DNA of 64,000 nt from contig NZ_BAGF01000044.1 of assembly GCF_000308755.1 (NCBI RefSeq), forward strand, positions 35,324-99,323. Direction: 5' to 3'. This stretch comes from Nocardia pneumoniae NBRC 100136. Lineage in GTDB: Bacteria; Actinomycetota; Actinomycetes; Mycobacteriales; Mycobacteriaceae. Of this stretch, positions 38,021 to 46,537 are shown piece after piece. A program made the translations under genes and the position numbers. The first letter of the stretch is position 1, and every line of letters begins with the position of its first letter. The notes below the pieces were generated by a model. That model was given only the letters and a program-made list of their open reading frames with translations, did no database searches and was not told the DNA's origin.

Positions 38021-39130
38021 ATGGACGATGGCCGCGCGACCGTCGGTGTGGAAGAAGAATTCTTGCTGGTCGATCCGCAGACCGGCGCGCCGCTGGCACG
38101 CAATGTCGAGGTGGCGCGTACGGCCGAGGACATCGGCATCGACCTGCAACTCGAGCTGACTCGCTGCCAGGTGGAGGCCAGCACCGCGGTCCACACCGAT
38201 ATCGCCGCGCTGCACCGGCAACTGCGGGAGTTGCGGCGCGGTGTCTCCTCCTGCGCCGAGCAGAACGACGCGCGTTTGCTGGCGGTGGGCATCCCGCCGA
38301 CCGTGCCGCACGAGTTCCCGGTCACGCAGACGCCGCGCTACCAGCGCATCGAGGAGAATTTCGGGCTGCTCGCGCACGAGCAGGGACTGTCGGGATGCCA
38401 CGTGCACGTCGGCATCCCCGATTGCGAGACCGCGATCCAGGTGGGCAACTATCTGCGGCCGTGGCTGCCGACACTGCTGGCGATGACGGCGAACTCGGCG
38501 ATCTACCGCGGCACCGAGACCGGATTCGCCAGTTGGCGCAGCATCCTGTGGCGACGCTGGCCCAGCGCCGGACCGCCGCCGTACTTCGAGTCCGCGCGTG
38601 ACTACGAGGCGATGGTCGCGATGATGCTCAACAGCGGCAGCATCCTGGACAAGCAGATGGTCTACTGGGACGTCCGCCCGTCGGTCTCCTTCCCCACCGT
38701 CGAGATCCGGGTGAGCGATATACCCGCCACCGTCGAGGAGACCGCGCTGTTGGCCGCGCTGGTGCGCGCGATCGTCGTCATGGCGCGAAAGTCCTTGGCC
38801 GACGGTCATGTCGCGCCGCCGGTGCCCGCCGAGGTCCTGCGAGCGGCGTACTGGAAGGCGGCGCGTTCGGGACTGGTCGGAGACGGTGTCGACCCGCACG
38901 ACGGCCAGGTGGCGCCCATCCGCACGCTGCTGCGCCGCTTGATCGACTACGCCGCCCCGGCGCTCGAGGAGGCGGGCGACCGGGAGTTCGTCGAGGAGGC
39001 GTTCGCCCGCCTGCTCGCCCGCGGCAACGGTGCCTTCCGGCAACTGAGGGCCTTGCGGGCGCGTGGCGAGGTGGATGACGTCGTCGAAGAGGTGGCGCGC
39101 GCGACCCTCGAAGGGTGCGACCGACCATGA
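38021..39130 (+). CDS. YbdK-type carboxylate-amine ligase (glutamate-cysteine ligase family 2)
   Basis: A 369-aa enzyme of the GCS2 family. Landmarks: ATVGVEEEFLLVDPQTG at the start, CHVHVGIPD near residue 128, WRSILWRRWPSAGPPP, and the conserved PTVEIRVSD near 230. Family members have weak glutamate-cysteine ligase or related amine-ligation activity. ATG 38021 is the first in-frame codon before the GVEEEF motif. It is divergent from the exported hypothetical and followed by the convergent rskA. Confidence 0.9.
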   Translation: MDDGRATVGVEEEFLLVDPQTGAPLARNVEVARTAEDIGIDLQLELTRCQVEASTAVHTDIAALHRQLRELRRGVSSCAEQNDARLLAVGIPPTVPHEFPVTQTPRYQRIEENFGLLAHEQGLSGCHVHVGIPDCETAIQVGNYLRPWLPTLLAMTANSAIYRGTETGFASWRSILWRRWPSAGPPPYFESARDYEAMVAMMLNSGSILDKQMVYWDVRPSVSFPTVEIRVSDIPATVEETALLAALVRAIVVMARKSLADGHVAPPVPAEVLRAAYWKAARSGLVGDGVDPHDGQVAPIRTLLRRLIDYAAPALEEAGDREFVEEAFARLLARGNGAFRQLRALRARGEVDDVVEEVARATLEGCDRP

Positions 39131-39169
39131 ACTCACCGCGCGGGTCGTGCGGGGAGACCGAGGTGCCGC

Positions 39170-39910
39170 TCAGCCGAGGGCGACCTCCGCCAAGTGCGGT
39201 GACGTCGGGCGCGGCGAACCATTCGCGGGTTCGATCGTGACGACGAGGACGTCCGCCGGATCGAACCGGGTCGCCACCCCAGCCGCCGGCACCGTTGTCA
39301 GCACCCCCGCCGAGCGCACTGCGCCCGAGGGGGACACCACCCACAGCTGATAGGCCCGTCCGGCCGGCGGTGCGGGCACCGCGTCGAACGTCAGCGCGAC
39401 GGCATGGAGCCGGTCCGATGTGCTCACCGTGACGGCGCCCCCGACCGTCAGCCCGACCACCCGGGACCGCGAATCCGATTGCTGGAGAACCTGTTCCGCG
39501 GTGACCGGCACGGTGGCATGCCCGGCTATCCGCTCGGCGACCACCACGGCGCCCGCACCGGCGCCGATGATCACGGCGACGGCGACGGCCAGACGTGCCG
39601 CCCGCGGCAGGCGACCGGGCACCGACCGCGCGCCGTGCCGCCCGGATCGCGCGCCCTGGCGCGAGTCGTCGATCGCTCGGAGGATCTTCGACTCGAGCGT
39701 CGGCGGCGGATTCACCGCGTCGACCGCGCTCAGTGCCGCCAATGTCTCCCGCACCCGGCGCACTGTGGCGGCGAATGCCGCGGCGGTACCGGAATCGGCC
39801 TTCGCCACCCGGTTTTCGATGTGCCTGCGCTCGATCTCGGCCACCGCGTCCATCGCGTAGGGGTAGGCCAGGTCGAGCAGGCCGGTGCGAGACTGCTCGG
39901 TGTCTGTCAT
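39170..39910 (-). CDS. RskA-family anti-sigma factor
   Basis: A 246-aa membrane protein that would hold an ECF sigma factor inactive. The cytoplasmic N-terminal anti-sigma domain is typical (LLDLAYPYAMDAVAEIERRH, AAFAATVRRVRETLAALS). One membrane helix lies at about 105-127 (LAVAVAVIIGAGAGAVVV), and the extracytoplasmic RskA domain follows (YQLWVVSPSGAVRSAGVL). Regulated proteolysis normally releases the sigma factor. Its ATG overlaps the stop of an upstream minus-strand frame (ATGA), but that frame shows no sigma-factor homology. Confidence 0.88.
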   Translation of the reverse strand: MTDTEQSRTGLLDLAYPYAMDAVAEIERRHIENRVAKADSGTAAAFAATVRRVRETLAALSAVDAVNPPPTLESKILRAIDDSRQGARSGRHGARSVPGRLPRAARLAVAVAVIIGAGAGAVVVAERIAGHATVPVTAEQVLQQSDSRSRVVGLTVGGAVTVSTSDRLHAVALTFDAVPAPPAGRAYQLWVVSPSGAVRSAGVLTTVPAAGVATRFDPADVLVVTIEPANGSPRPTSPHLAEVALG

Positions 39911-40164
39911 GACCCGCCACCTTCGGACGAGGCGACCCGGGGCCGTTCGACCGCGGACCGGATACGCACCCGGACATGTGCCGCCACGACGACCGCGTCG
40001 ACCACGACATCCGCGCCCGCCGGGCGAACCAGCGGCGGACGCGAACCCGATTCGGCGGTTCGGTGGCTGCTCCTCCGCACGGACCGGGCGGTCGCACCGT
40101 AGTCCTGCGCGGCGACCGTACCCGCCGGTCGCGCCTTCGCGGCTACCTCGCGAACCCGGTACAC
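39907..40164 (-). CDS. Possible small gene coupled to the anti-sigma factor
   Basis: An 85-codon frame (from GTG 40164) with strongly GC-biased third positions, ending in an ATGA overlap with rskA. The product is Arg/Val-rich (VVVDAVVVAAHVRVRIRSAV near the end) and matches nothing I know. It occupies the place where sigK would be expected but has no sigma region 2 or 4. It may be a real unknown protein, a remnant, or a chance frame. Confidence 0.3.
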   Translation of the reverse strand: MYRVREVAAKARPAGTVAAQDYGATARSVRRSSHRTAESGSRPPLVRPAGADVVVDAVVVAAHVRVRIRSAVERPRVASSEGGGS

Positions 40165-40432
40165 CGATGGCGAGGAACCGCGGGCATGGGGTCTCCCGCC
40201 ATGGCGTCGGCTCTCGTGCTCAATGCCAACCCGCATGCCTTCACTTCGCGGCGCACCCTCGCATGGATTGGATTCCTCGCGATATTCGCCGCGATTGGGG
40301 TAGGCTCCTGCGCCGACCATGCGCCACTGTCGATGCGCCGACGTGCAGATGAGCGTCGCGGGGCTGCGCGGCCCGTACGTCCGATCACGAGATCGCCGCA
40401 AGACCAGGTCGCCATTGCAGAGGGGAACACGG
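39911..40432. other. Gap between rskA and the TerD-like gene
   Basis: About 520 bp. Apart from the possible coupled frame at 39907-40164 on the minus strand, I see no gene. No part resembles an ECF sigma factor on either strand. The right end holds the ribosome site (GAGGGG) of the TerD-like gene. Confidence 0.4.
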
Positions 40433-40981
40433 ATGTCCATGAGGCTGCGCGACGAGCGCGACACCCCGCTCGACCACGTCACGATTGCGCTCGGCTGGGA
40501 CCCGGCAACGCCCTCGCGCTGGTTCAACCGCCGGAAGGACATCGATCTCAACGCGGCCGCGCTGCTGTTCGCCGCGGAACAGCTCGTGGACGTCGTCTAT
40601 CACGAGCGACTCACCTCGACCGACGGCTCGGTGCGCCTGCACGGCGACAGCATCACCGGCGAGGGGGAAGGCGACGACGAGGTCATCACCGTCGACCTCA
40701 CCCGGATTCCCTCCGAGGTCACGACGGTGCTGTTCCTCGTCACCTGCTACACCGGGCAGACCTTCGAGCAGATCGCCAACGCCTACTGCCGGGTGATCGA
40801 CAGCGCGGCGGGGACGCAGATCGCCCGCTACGACCTGACCGGCGGCGGCGACCACACCGGCATGGTGCTGGGCAGAGTTCGGCGCACCGACGGTGTCTGG
40901 CATTTCGACTCCCTCGGCAAGGGTCTGCGAGCGCGGCATCCGGTCGAGGCGGTGCCGCTGCTCGCCGACTACGTCGGCTAG
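40433..40981 (+). CDS. TerD-family stress protein
   Basis: A 182-aa protein of the TerD/CABP group: VTIALGWDPATPS, IDLNAAALLF, TGEGEGDDEVITVDLTRIP, then IARYDLTGGGDHTGMVLGRV. Family members bind calcium and are linked to tellurite and general stress resistance. The acidic calcium-binding positions are partly altered (RRKDIDLNA in place of the usual FDLDA). The ATG at 40433 follows GAGGGG. It begins a run of stress-type small genes on the same strand. Confidence 0.85.
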   Translation: MSMRLRDERDTPLDHVTIALGWDPATPSRWFNRRKDIDLNAAALLFAAEQLVDVVYHERLTSTDGSVRLHGDSITGEGEGDDEVITVDLTRIPSEVTTVLFLVTCYTGQTFEQIANAYCRVIDSAAGTQIARYDLTGGGDHTGMVLGRVRRTDGVWHFDSLGKGLRARHPVEAVPLLADYVG

Positions 40982-41171
40982 CGCGAACACGATTTCGCCT
41001 GCGGTCCAAGGCTTTTCGCCGCATGGCACTGCGTCGACCCAGCGCCGCCGGATGATCCGGCGGCGAGTCCGGTGTCCGGGGAGCCTTCGGGCGCGGCGTC
41101 GAAAACGCAGGCGCGGATGGCGTCCGATTGGAATGCCTGCGCGCGGGTAGTCGCCATGCAGGAGGTGTGAC

Positions 41172-41501
41172 ATGCCCAAAGAATGGACGGAGAAGGAAGA
41201 GCGGCAGTACGAGCACGTCAAGGACTCGGCGAAGAGCCGGGGCGCGAGCACGAAGCGTGCGAAGGAGATGGCCGCACGCACGGTGAACAAGAACCGTGCG
41301 CAGGAGGGGAAGACCAAGACCGCGAGCCGCACTTCGACCCGCGACAAGTCGCCGCAGCAGCGCGGCGGCCAGCGTTCCGGAAGCAGCGGGCCCAAGGGCC
41401 CGACCAGGGACCAGCTGTACAACGAAGCGAAGAAACGCAATATCAAAGGCCGCTCCACGATGACCAAGGGTCAGCTGGAGAAGGCGCTCGGCCGCGGTTG
41501 A
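41172..41501 (+). CDS. DUF7218-type basic protein with Rho N-terminal-like motif
   Basis: A 109-aa, very basic hydrophilic protein. The N-terminus (PKEWTEKEERQYEHVKDSAK then RGASTKRAKEMAARTVNKNR) is the DUF7218 pattern found in actinobacteria. The C-terminus (TRDQLYNEAKKRNIKGRSTM then TKGQLEKAL) resembles a Rho N-terminal/SAP-like nucleic-acid-binding helix pair. The start has a strong AGGAGG. Probably a stress-linked nucleic-acid-associated protein. Confidence 0.75.
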   Translation: MPKEWTEKEERQYEHVKDSAKSRGASTKRAKEMAARTVNKNRAQEGKTKTASRTSTRDKSPQQRGGQRSGSSGPKGPTRDQLYNEAKKRNIKGRSTMTKGQLEKALGRG

Positions 41502-41528
41502 GGCCGCCCGTGCGGCAGAGGAGGTCTC

Positions 41529-41939
41529 ATGACGGAGACGGCACGGACCGGTCCGCCCGCGAATACGAGGTCGGTCACCGAGCTCATCGATGACGCCACC
41601 GCACAGATATCCACGCTGATCCGCTCCGAACTCGAGCTCGCGCGACTGGAGATGCGGCAGAAGGGCAAGCAATTCGGCCGCGGCGCGGGTTTGGCCGGTG
41701 TCGCCGCGCTCTTGGCGTTCTACGGCGGCGCTGCGGTGGTCGCCGCAGCCGTCCTCGGGCTTGCCGAGCTGTTGCCAGGGTGGGCCGCCGCGCTGATCGT
41801 GGCCGGCGCTCTCTTGACGGTCGCGGCGGTGCTCGGCGGGTTCGGCAAGAAGGAGGTGGAGCACGCCGCTCCGCCGATACCGCGGGAGGCGGTCGAGGGC
41901 GTCCAGCAGGACATCGAGGTGATCAAGGACAGGAGATGA
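41529..41939 (+). CDS. Holin-X (Actinobacterial phage-holin superfamily III) membrane protein
   Basis: A 136-aa protein with a cytoplasmic N-terminal helix (SVTELIDDATAQISTLIRSE, LELARLEMRQKGKQFGRGAG) and two membrane helices (about 58-80 and 86-105). This matches the Hol-X family, common in actinobacteria outside phages and of unknown role. A strong GAGGAGG precedes the ATG. Two bases separate it from the DUF3618 gene. Confidence 0.85.
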   Translation: MTETARTGPPANTRSVTELIDDATAQISTLIRSELELARLEMRQKGKQFGRGAGLAGVAALLAFYGGAAVVAAAVLGLAELLPGWAAALIVAGALLTVAAVLGGFGKKEVEHAAPPIPREAVEGVQQDIEVIKDRR

Positions 41940-41941
41940 GG

Positions 41942-42325
41942 ATGAACGACAGCCAGTCGCCCGCCGATGCCGCCGCGGCGCTGCGACGCGCCCGCGACAC
42001 CGCCAGGGCGGAACTCGGCAGGGCGATCGACGAACTGGGCCACAAGCTCGACGTGCCCGAGCGGAGCAAGGAGAAGGCGCACGACGCCGTCGCGACGACG
42101 AAGCACGCGGCGTCCGAAGCGGCGCACGCGGTCTCGGACAAAGCGGAGCAGGCGAAGACGAGCGCCGCGGATCTGGCCCACCGGGTCGCGGCGGCGACGC
42201 CCGCGCCGGTGCTGGCGCGCGGCAAGTACGCCGCCGGAACGTTGCGCACGCATCCGCTCCCGGCCGCCCTCACCGCGGCGGCAGCGGCAGTGCTCGTGTG
42301 GCGGATCATGCGGAGGCGGCGATGA
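41942..42325 (+). CDS. DUF3618 family protein
   Basis: A 127-aa protein. N-terminal helix DAAAALRRARDTARAELGRA and IDELGHKLDVPERSKEKAHD define DUF3618. A long Ala-rich amphipathic helix follows (residues ~50-85), and a single C-terminal membrane segment with a basic tail (LTAAAAAVLVWRIMRRRR) ends it. The start at 41942 has GGAG spaced correctly; the Met two codons earlier does not. Coupled to the next gene by a 4-bp overlap. Confidence 0.85.
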   Translation: MNDSQSPADAAAALRRARDTARAELGRAIDELGHKLDVPERSKEKAHDAVATTKHAASEAAHAVSDKAEQAKTSAADLAHRVAAATPAPVLARGKYAAGTLRTHPLPAALTAAAAAVLVWRIMRRRR

Positions 42326-42579
42326 AGACGCTGTACAAACCACTCGGCCTGCTGATCAGCGTCCTCGGCGGGCTCGTGGCGAACGCGGTGTTCACCCGGG
42401 TGTGGACTCGGGTCAGCGGCGAGGAGCAGGCCCCCTCCGCGACCGCACGGAATTACTCCTGGCGCGAAGTGCTGTTCGCCGCCGCACTGCAAGGCGCTGT
42501 CTTCGGGTTGGTGAAGGCGGCGATCGATCGCGCGGGCGCGGCGGGTTTCCGCTCGCTCACGGGTACTTGGCCCGAATAG
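42322..42579 (+). CDS. DUF4235 family membrane protein
   Basis: An 85-aa membrane protein with two helices (LYKPLGLLISVLGGLVANAVF and EVLFAAALQGAVFGLVKAAI), the DUF4235 pattern. Starts with an ATGA overlap onto the DUF3618 gene, making Hol-X, DUF3618 and DUF4235 one translational unit. The combination recurs in actinobacteria and suggests an envelope-associated function. Confidence 0.85.
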   Translation: MKTLYKPLGLLISVLGGLVANAVFTRVWTRVSGEEQAPSATARNYSWREVLFAAALQGAVFGLVKAAIDRAGAAGFRSLTGTWPE

Positions 42580-42737
42580 CCCTGCCATACAGGGCTTTCT
42601 GGTGACGTACGTCCGAGCGCGAACTCCGGGTGTTGCGCCACCGCGAATCCATCCGCCACGCGTATCCCGCCGCGCCTGTCCCCCGCTGTGCCAGTGGCCG
42701 GTCGCCGAAAGCGCCGCGCACGAAGCGGGTCACACCG

Positions 42738-43634
42738 TCACCGAGTTACCGCCCTGGCGTCCTGAGGACGCACTCCAAGCGGTGTGACCGTCGCCCGCAG
42801 GATGTCCGCCAAGGGCACGGGCGGCCTGCCGAGCAGCCGCGCGAGGGTGCTGTCGGTCGACGCGAAATGACCCAGTCGGCTCGCGGCGAACAAACCGAGG
42901 AGCAGGTCGGCCGCCGACTCCGGCAGGCCGCGGGCGAGCAAGCTCGCGCGATACTCGGCCTCGGTCACGACGACCCGGCGAATGGGACGACCCGTGAGCC
43001 GCGCGGCGATCGCCGCGACGCCCGTCAGATCTATCGCCTCCGAACCGGTGAGCGCGGGAGTCATGCCGTCGAGCTCGTCCTCGGTGAGCGCAAGTGCCGC
43101 GGCTTCGGCGAGGTCGGCGTGCGCGGTCCACGCGACCGGCCCGTCCTCCGGCGCGGTCAGCTCCCCGGTGTGCAGGGCCGCGCCCAGCAACATCGCCGCC
43201 GACGCGGCGTAGAAGCCGTTGCGCAGCGCGGTGAAGGCAACGCCGCACTCCCGCAGCGCCGCCTCGGTGGCGGCATGATCCGGCATCGGCGCGAACGGCG
43301 AAGACGGGTTCGCGCCCATGTGGCTGGTGTAGACGACGCGTGCGGCTCCGGCGGCCACCGCTGCCTCGATGGCCACGCGGTGGTGGCGCACCGCCGTTTC
43401 ACCTGTGCTGTCGGTCGACACCACGAGAACCTTCGACGCGCCCTCGAAGGCGTGCGCGAGACCGGCAGGGTCGGCGAAATCGCCACGGCGGACCCGCACA
43501 CCCCGGTCTTCCAGATCGCGCGCCCCATCCGGGACGCGCACGCTGACGCCGATCCGCGCCGCGGGGACGCGCTCGAGCAGGCGCTCGGTGACTGCTCTGC
43601 CGAGCTTGCCGTTGGCTCCGGTGACGATGATCAT
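42738..43634 (-). CDS. NmrA-like NAD(P)-binding protein (atypical SDR)
   Basis: A 298-aa Rossmann protein. The cofactor motif is MIIVTGANGKLGRAVTERLL; further family blocks are ASKVLVVSTDS, ARVVYTSHMGANPSSPF and the ALRNGFYAAS region, as in the YtfG/QOR2-NmrA group of quinone- or redox-sensing reductases. It is divergent from a TetR gene, with palindromic half-sites in between, and is probably its regulatory target. Confidence 0.88.
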   Translation of the reverse strand: MIIVTGANGKLGRAVTERLLERVPAARIGVSVRVPDGARDLEDRGVRVRRGDFADPAGLAHAFEGASKVLVVSTDSTGETAVRHHRVAIEAAVAAGAARVVYTSHMGANPSSPFAPMPDHAATEAALRECGVAFTALRNGFYAASAAMLLGAALHTGELTAPEDGPVAWTAHADLAEAAALALTEDELDGMTPALTGSEAIDLTGVAAIAARLTGRPIRRVVVTEAEYRASLLARGLPESAADLLLGLFAASRLGHFASTDSTLARLLGRPPVPLADILRATVTPLGVRPQDARAVTR

Positions 43635-43657
43635 GGGCGATCTCCTGACGTTTCCAG

Positions 43658-43713
43658 TGATAACAAATAGAGCGTATCATCGTAAACAACAGCGATAACA
43701 GTTCTCCGTTATC
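43658..43713. promoter_or_regulatory. Candidate TetR operators between NmrA-like and TetR genes
   Basis: Two sites share GATAAC/TATCA half-sites. One is GATAAC-N8-GTTATC at 43694-43713, ten bp before the TetR start. The other is a looser TGATA...TATCA at 43658-43679, about 24 bp upstream of the NmrA-like start. This arrangement fits a TetR protein repressing both itself and its neighbour. The region is clearly AT-richer than its flanks. Confidence 0.6.
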
Positions 43714-43722
43714 ATCGAAATC

Positions 43723-44430
43723 ATGGAGGGCGGCGAGAGTGCATCCGAAGGACACCGGGAACGCATCGTCGAGGCAGCGACCCGGCTGCTGAAGGAAGGC
43801 GGACCGGACGCGGTTTCGACGCGTGCCGTGAGCGCCGCGGCCGGTGTCCAGCCGCCCACCATCTATCGGCTCTTCGGCGACAAACAGGGCCTGCTCGACG
43901 CCGTCGTCACACACGGCTTCACCACCTACCTGACCAGCAAGTCCACCCTCGAACCCGCCGAGGATCCGGTCGATGATCTCCGCGCCGGGTGGGATCAGCA
44001 CGTCGGACTCGGCCTGGCCAACCCGGCGCTGTACGCGCTGATGTACAGCGGGCCCCGCCCGGAAGGAGCCGCACCGGCCGCCCGTGCCGCGTACCAGGTA
44101 CTCGCCGAGCGCATCCGGCGGATCGCCGCCGCAGGCCGGTTACGCGTTCCGGAGGATCGTGCCGTGGCCCTGGTCCACGCGGCCGGTTCCGGCACGACGC
44201 TCACGTTGATCGCCACCCCCGAGCAGGACCGTGACCCGGAACTGTCCCGCACCGCCCGCGAGGCGATCATCGCCGCGATCACCACGGACACTCCCGCCGC
44301 CACGGCTCCCGGCCCCGTCGCCGCCGCCGTCACGCTCCGCGCGGTGCTGCCGCAGACCGACGCCTTGACCGAGCCCGAGCGCGGCCTCATGCGGGAATGG
44401 CTGGACCGAATCGCCAACCCGGGCAGCTGA
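43723..44430 (+). CDS. TetR family transcriptional regulator
   Basis: A 235-aa regulator. HTH: RERIVEAATRLLKEGGPDAV, then TRAVSAAAGVQPPTIYRLFG and DKQGLLDAV. The ligand domain belongs to the TetR_C-type with AAGSGTTLTLIATP near residue 150. The neighbouring divergent NmrA-like gene and the intervening palindromes suggest a local redox or drug response. Confidence 0.93.
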   Translation: MEGGESASEGHRERIVEAATRLLKEGGPDAVSTRAVSAAAGVQPPTIYRLFGDKQGLLDAVVTHGFTTYLTSKSTLEPAEDPVDDLRAGWDQHVGLGLANPALYALMYSGPRPEGAAPAARAAYQVLAERIRRIAAAGRLRVPEDRAVALVHAAGSGTTLTLIATPEQDRDPELSRTAREAIIAAITTDTPAATAPGPVAAAVTLRAVLPQTDALTEPERGLMREWLDRIANPGS

Positions 44431-44593
44431 TCGGTGTGATCCGCCAGACCGCGCAACAGGACTACCTGACGACGCGATGCGGTAAGTTGACCGGCGGAAT
44501 GCTCGCTCTGCGCCGTGCCCTTGTGCTGGAGGCACGAACCGCGGCGGAGGCCGACTGGCGTACTGCCGAGCACACCGCAGGCACGGGAGGTGG

Positions 44594-44965
44594 ATGGTGA
44601 GTTCCGAAAGCGCACCCCGGGCGCTGGAGGTCCAGGTGCGATCCGCGGACGACGCGGTGATCGTCACCGTGCACGGCGAAATCGACATGGCGTCCGCTCC
44701 GCGCCTGCAATCGGCGCTCGACGAGGCGTTGCGCAACGCGCCTCCCGCCGTCGTGGTGGATATGTCGAACGTCGGGTTCCTCGGCTCCGCGGGCCTGAGC
44801 GTCCTGGTGGCGGCCTCGGAAGCCGCCGGTTCCGGCGCGTTGCGCGTGGTCCCCAGCGACGCGGCGCGCAGGCCGATCGAGCTGACCGCGCTGGACCGGC
44901 TGCTGACGGTGTTCGACACCGTCGAGGACGCGCTGGCGGTCGACGAGACCGAGCCCCCGAACTGA
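44594..44965 (+). CDS. STAS-domain anti-sigma factor antagonist
   Basis: A 123-aa single STAS domain: VIVTVHGEIDMASAPRLQSA near the start, and VVVDMSNVGFLGSAGLSVLV near residue 55, with the serine normally phosphorylated by an anti-sigma kinase (GSAGL). C-terminal LLTVFDTVEDAL completes the fold. GGGAGG precedes an ATG-GTG pair. No RsbW-type kinase or sigma-B-like gene is adjacent, so the partner-switch cognates lie elsewhere. Confidence 0.9.
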   Translation: MVSSESAPRALEVQVRSADDAVIVTVHGEIDMASAPRLQSALDEALRNAPPAVVVDMSNVGFLGSAGLSVLVAASEAAGSGALRVVPSDAARRPIELTALDRLLTVFDTVEDALAVDETEPPN

Positions 44966-45082
44966 GCTTCGCGACGCCGTGCCGGTGCCGCATACACGCC
45001 CCCGCGGTTTCAGCCACGCATTCTCGGGTACCTGACCGGAGGTCGGCACCGTGTCGACTCGAGCATGCCGGGAGGAGGCCGG

Positions 45083-46435
45083 ATGGCAGACAACCGCGAA
45101 CACCGACTGGTGGGGGTGCCCGCGGTAGCGGCATTGGCGGATCTCGGATTCGCCTCGGTGGCATCCGGAGTGATTGCTCGACGACGACCCGTGCTGGGCT
45201 TGCTGGAACGCACCGGCGCCGATGCGCGGGCGATCGAGCGCGTGCGGCAGCTGCGTCGCGAATTCGGCTCCGGCCCTGCCGAACTGGTGGTACCGGGACG
45301 GCGGATCGTGGTGATTCTCGACCCGGCCGACGTCGGCCGGGTACTCGCCGACGCACCGACCCCCTTTCACCCCGCCAATCGGGAGAAGCGCGCGGCACTG
45401 CGGCAGTTCCAGCCGCACGGCGTTCTGCTGTCCGACGGTCCGATCCGGGCGCAGCGCCGAGCGTTGAACGAGGCCGCGCTCGACAGCGCCGAGCCGCTGC
45501 ATCGCCTCGCCGGGCCCTTCGCGGCGGCGATCGCGGACGAGGCGCAGCAGATGATCGTGTCGGCGCTGCATCGCGGGCACATGGACGCGCGGCACTTCAC
45601 CATTCAGTGGTGGCGCCTGGTCCGGCGGATCGTGCTCGGCGAACGGGGACGCGACGACACCGTGCTCACCGACGAACTGGCCCGACTGCGCTCGGCGGGC
45701 AACTGGTCGTTCCTGGCCCCGGCCCATCGCAGGCAGCGTGACCAGTTCACCAATCGCCTCTACCGGCATGTGGAGTCCGCCCCGCCCGACAGTCTCGCCG
45801 GCGCGCTGGCCGCGGTCCCCGCGGGCGGCGCGGTCGATCCGGTCGGGCAAATTCCGCACTGGTTGTTCGCCTTCGACGCCGCGGGTATCGCGCTCAGCCG
45901 CGCGCTGGCGGTGCTCAGCACCCATCCGGAGCACCATGCCCGCGCGCTCGCCGACGCCGTCGATCCCGAACGCGTCGACGTGCGCGCCTACTTGCGTGCC
46001 TGCGTGCTCGAGTCGGTGCGGTTGTGGCCGACGACCCCCATGTTGCTGCGGGACATCACCGCCGACACGCAGTGGCGGGACGGCGACGAACGTTTCACCA
46101 TCGCGGCGGGCGCCGCGCTGATGATCGCGGTCCCGGCCTTCCACCGGGACTCCGAGCTGCTGCCCTTCGCCGACACCTTCGTCCCGGACATCTGGCTCGA
46201 CGGCCGTGCCGAGCAGTACCCGCAGCTGGTGCCGTTCAGCGCTGGCCCGGCCGACTGCCCGGGCCGCAACCTGGTCCTGTTCGTCACGAGCACGCTGCTC
46301 GCGCACCTGCTGACCGCGGCGGACTTCCGGCTGCGCTCTACTCCGCGGCCGAGCCCGGACGCGCCGCTGCCGGTGACCTTGAACAACTTCGGGCTCGACT
46401 TCTCCGTCGAGCCGTGCATGACGCAGACCAGCTAG
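45083..46435 (+). CDS. Cytochrome P450, atypical I-helix
   Basis: A 450-aa P450. The heme cysteine is near residue 392 in FSAGPADCPGRN, where the usual basic residue two before Cys is replaced. The K-helix ExxR is ESVRLWPTTPMLL. The I-helix reads FAFDAAGIALSRAL, lacking the usual acidic-Thr pair used for oxygen activation. Similar I-helices occur in a subset of actinobacterial P450s. The start is the second ATG (45083), which has GGAGGAGG upstream. No ferredoxin or reductase gene is adjacent. Substrate unknown. Confidence 0.9.
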   Translation: MADNREHRLVGVPAVAALADLGFASVASGVIARRRPVLGLLERTGADARAIERVRQLRREFGSGPAELVVPGRRIVVILDPADVGRVLADAPTPFHPANREKRAALRQFQPHGVLLSDGPIRAQRRALNEAALDSAEPLHRLAGPFAAAIADEAQQMIVSALHRGHMDARHFTIQWWRLVRRIVLGERGRDDTVLTDELARLRSAGNWSFLAPAHRRQRDQFTNRLYRHVESAPPDSLAGALAAVPAGGAVDPVGQIPHWLFAFDAAGIALSRALAVLSTHPEHHARALADAVDPERVDVRAYLRACVLESVRLWPTTPMLLRDITADTQWRDGDERFTIAAGAALMIAVPAFHRDSELLPFADTFVPDIWLDGRAEQYPQLVPFSAGPADCPGRNLVLFVTSTLLAHLLTAADFRLRSTPRPSPDAPLPVTLNNFGLDFSVEPCMTQTS

Positions 46436-46537
46436 CTCCCGGCACCACCGCGGAAGCATCGATCCGCTGCGCCGACCGGAATTCGGATGGCCGCGCCCGG
46501 CAACCAGACGCCGAGCGCGGCCGATGCGTCAGCTCGG

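Noticed and set aside
41529..41939. Prophage remnant because of a holin-like gene
   Set aside because: Hol-X proteins are common chromosomal genes in actinobacteria and no other phage gene is nearby.
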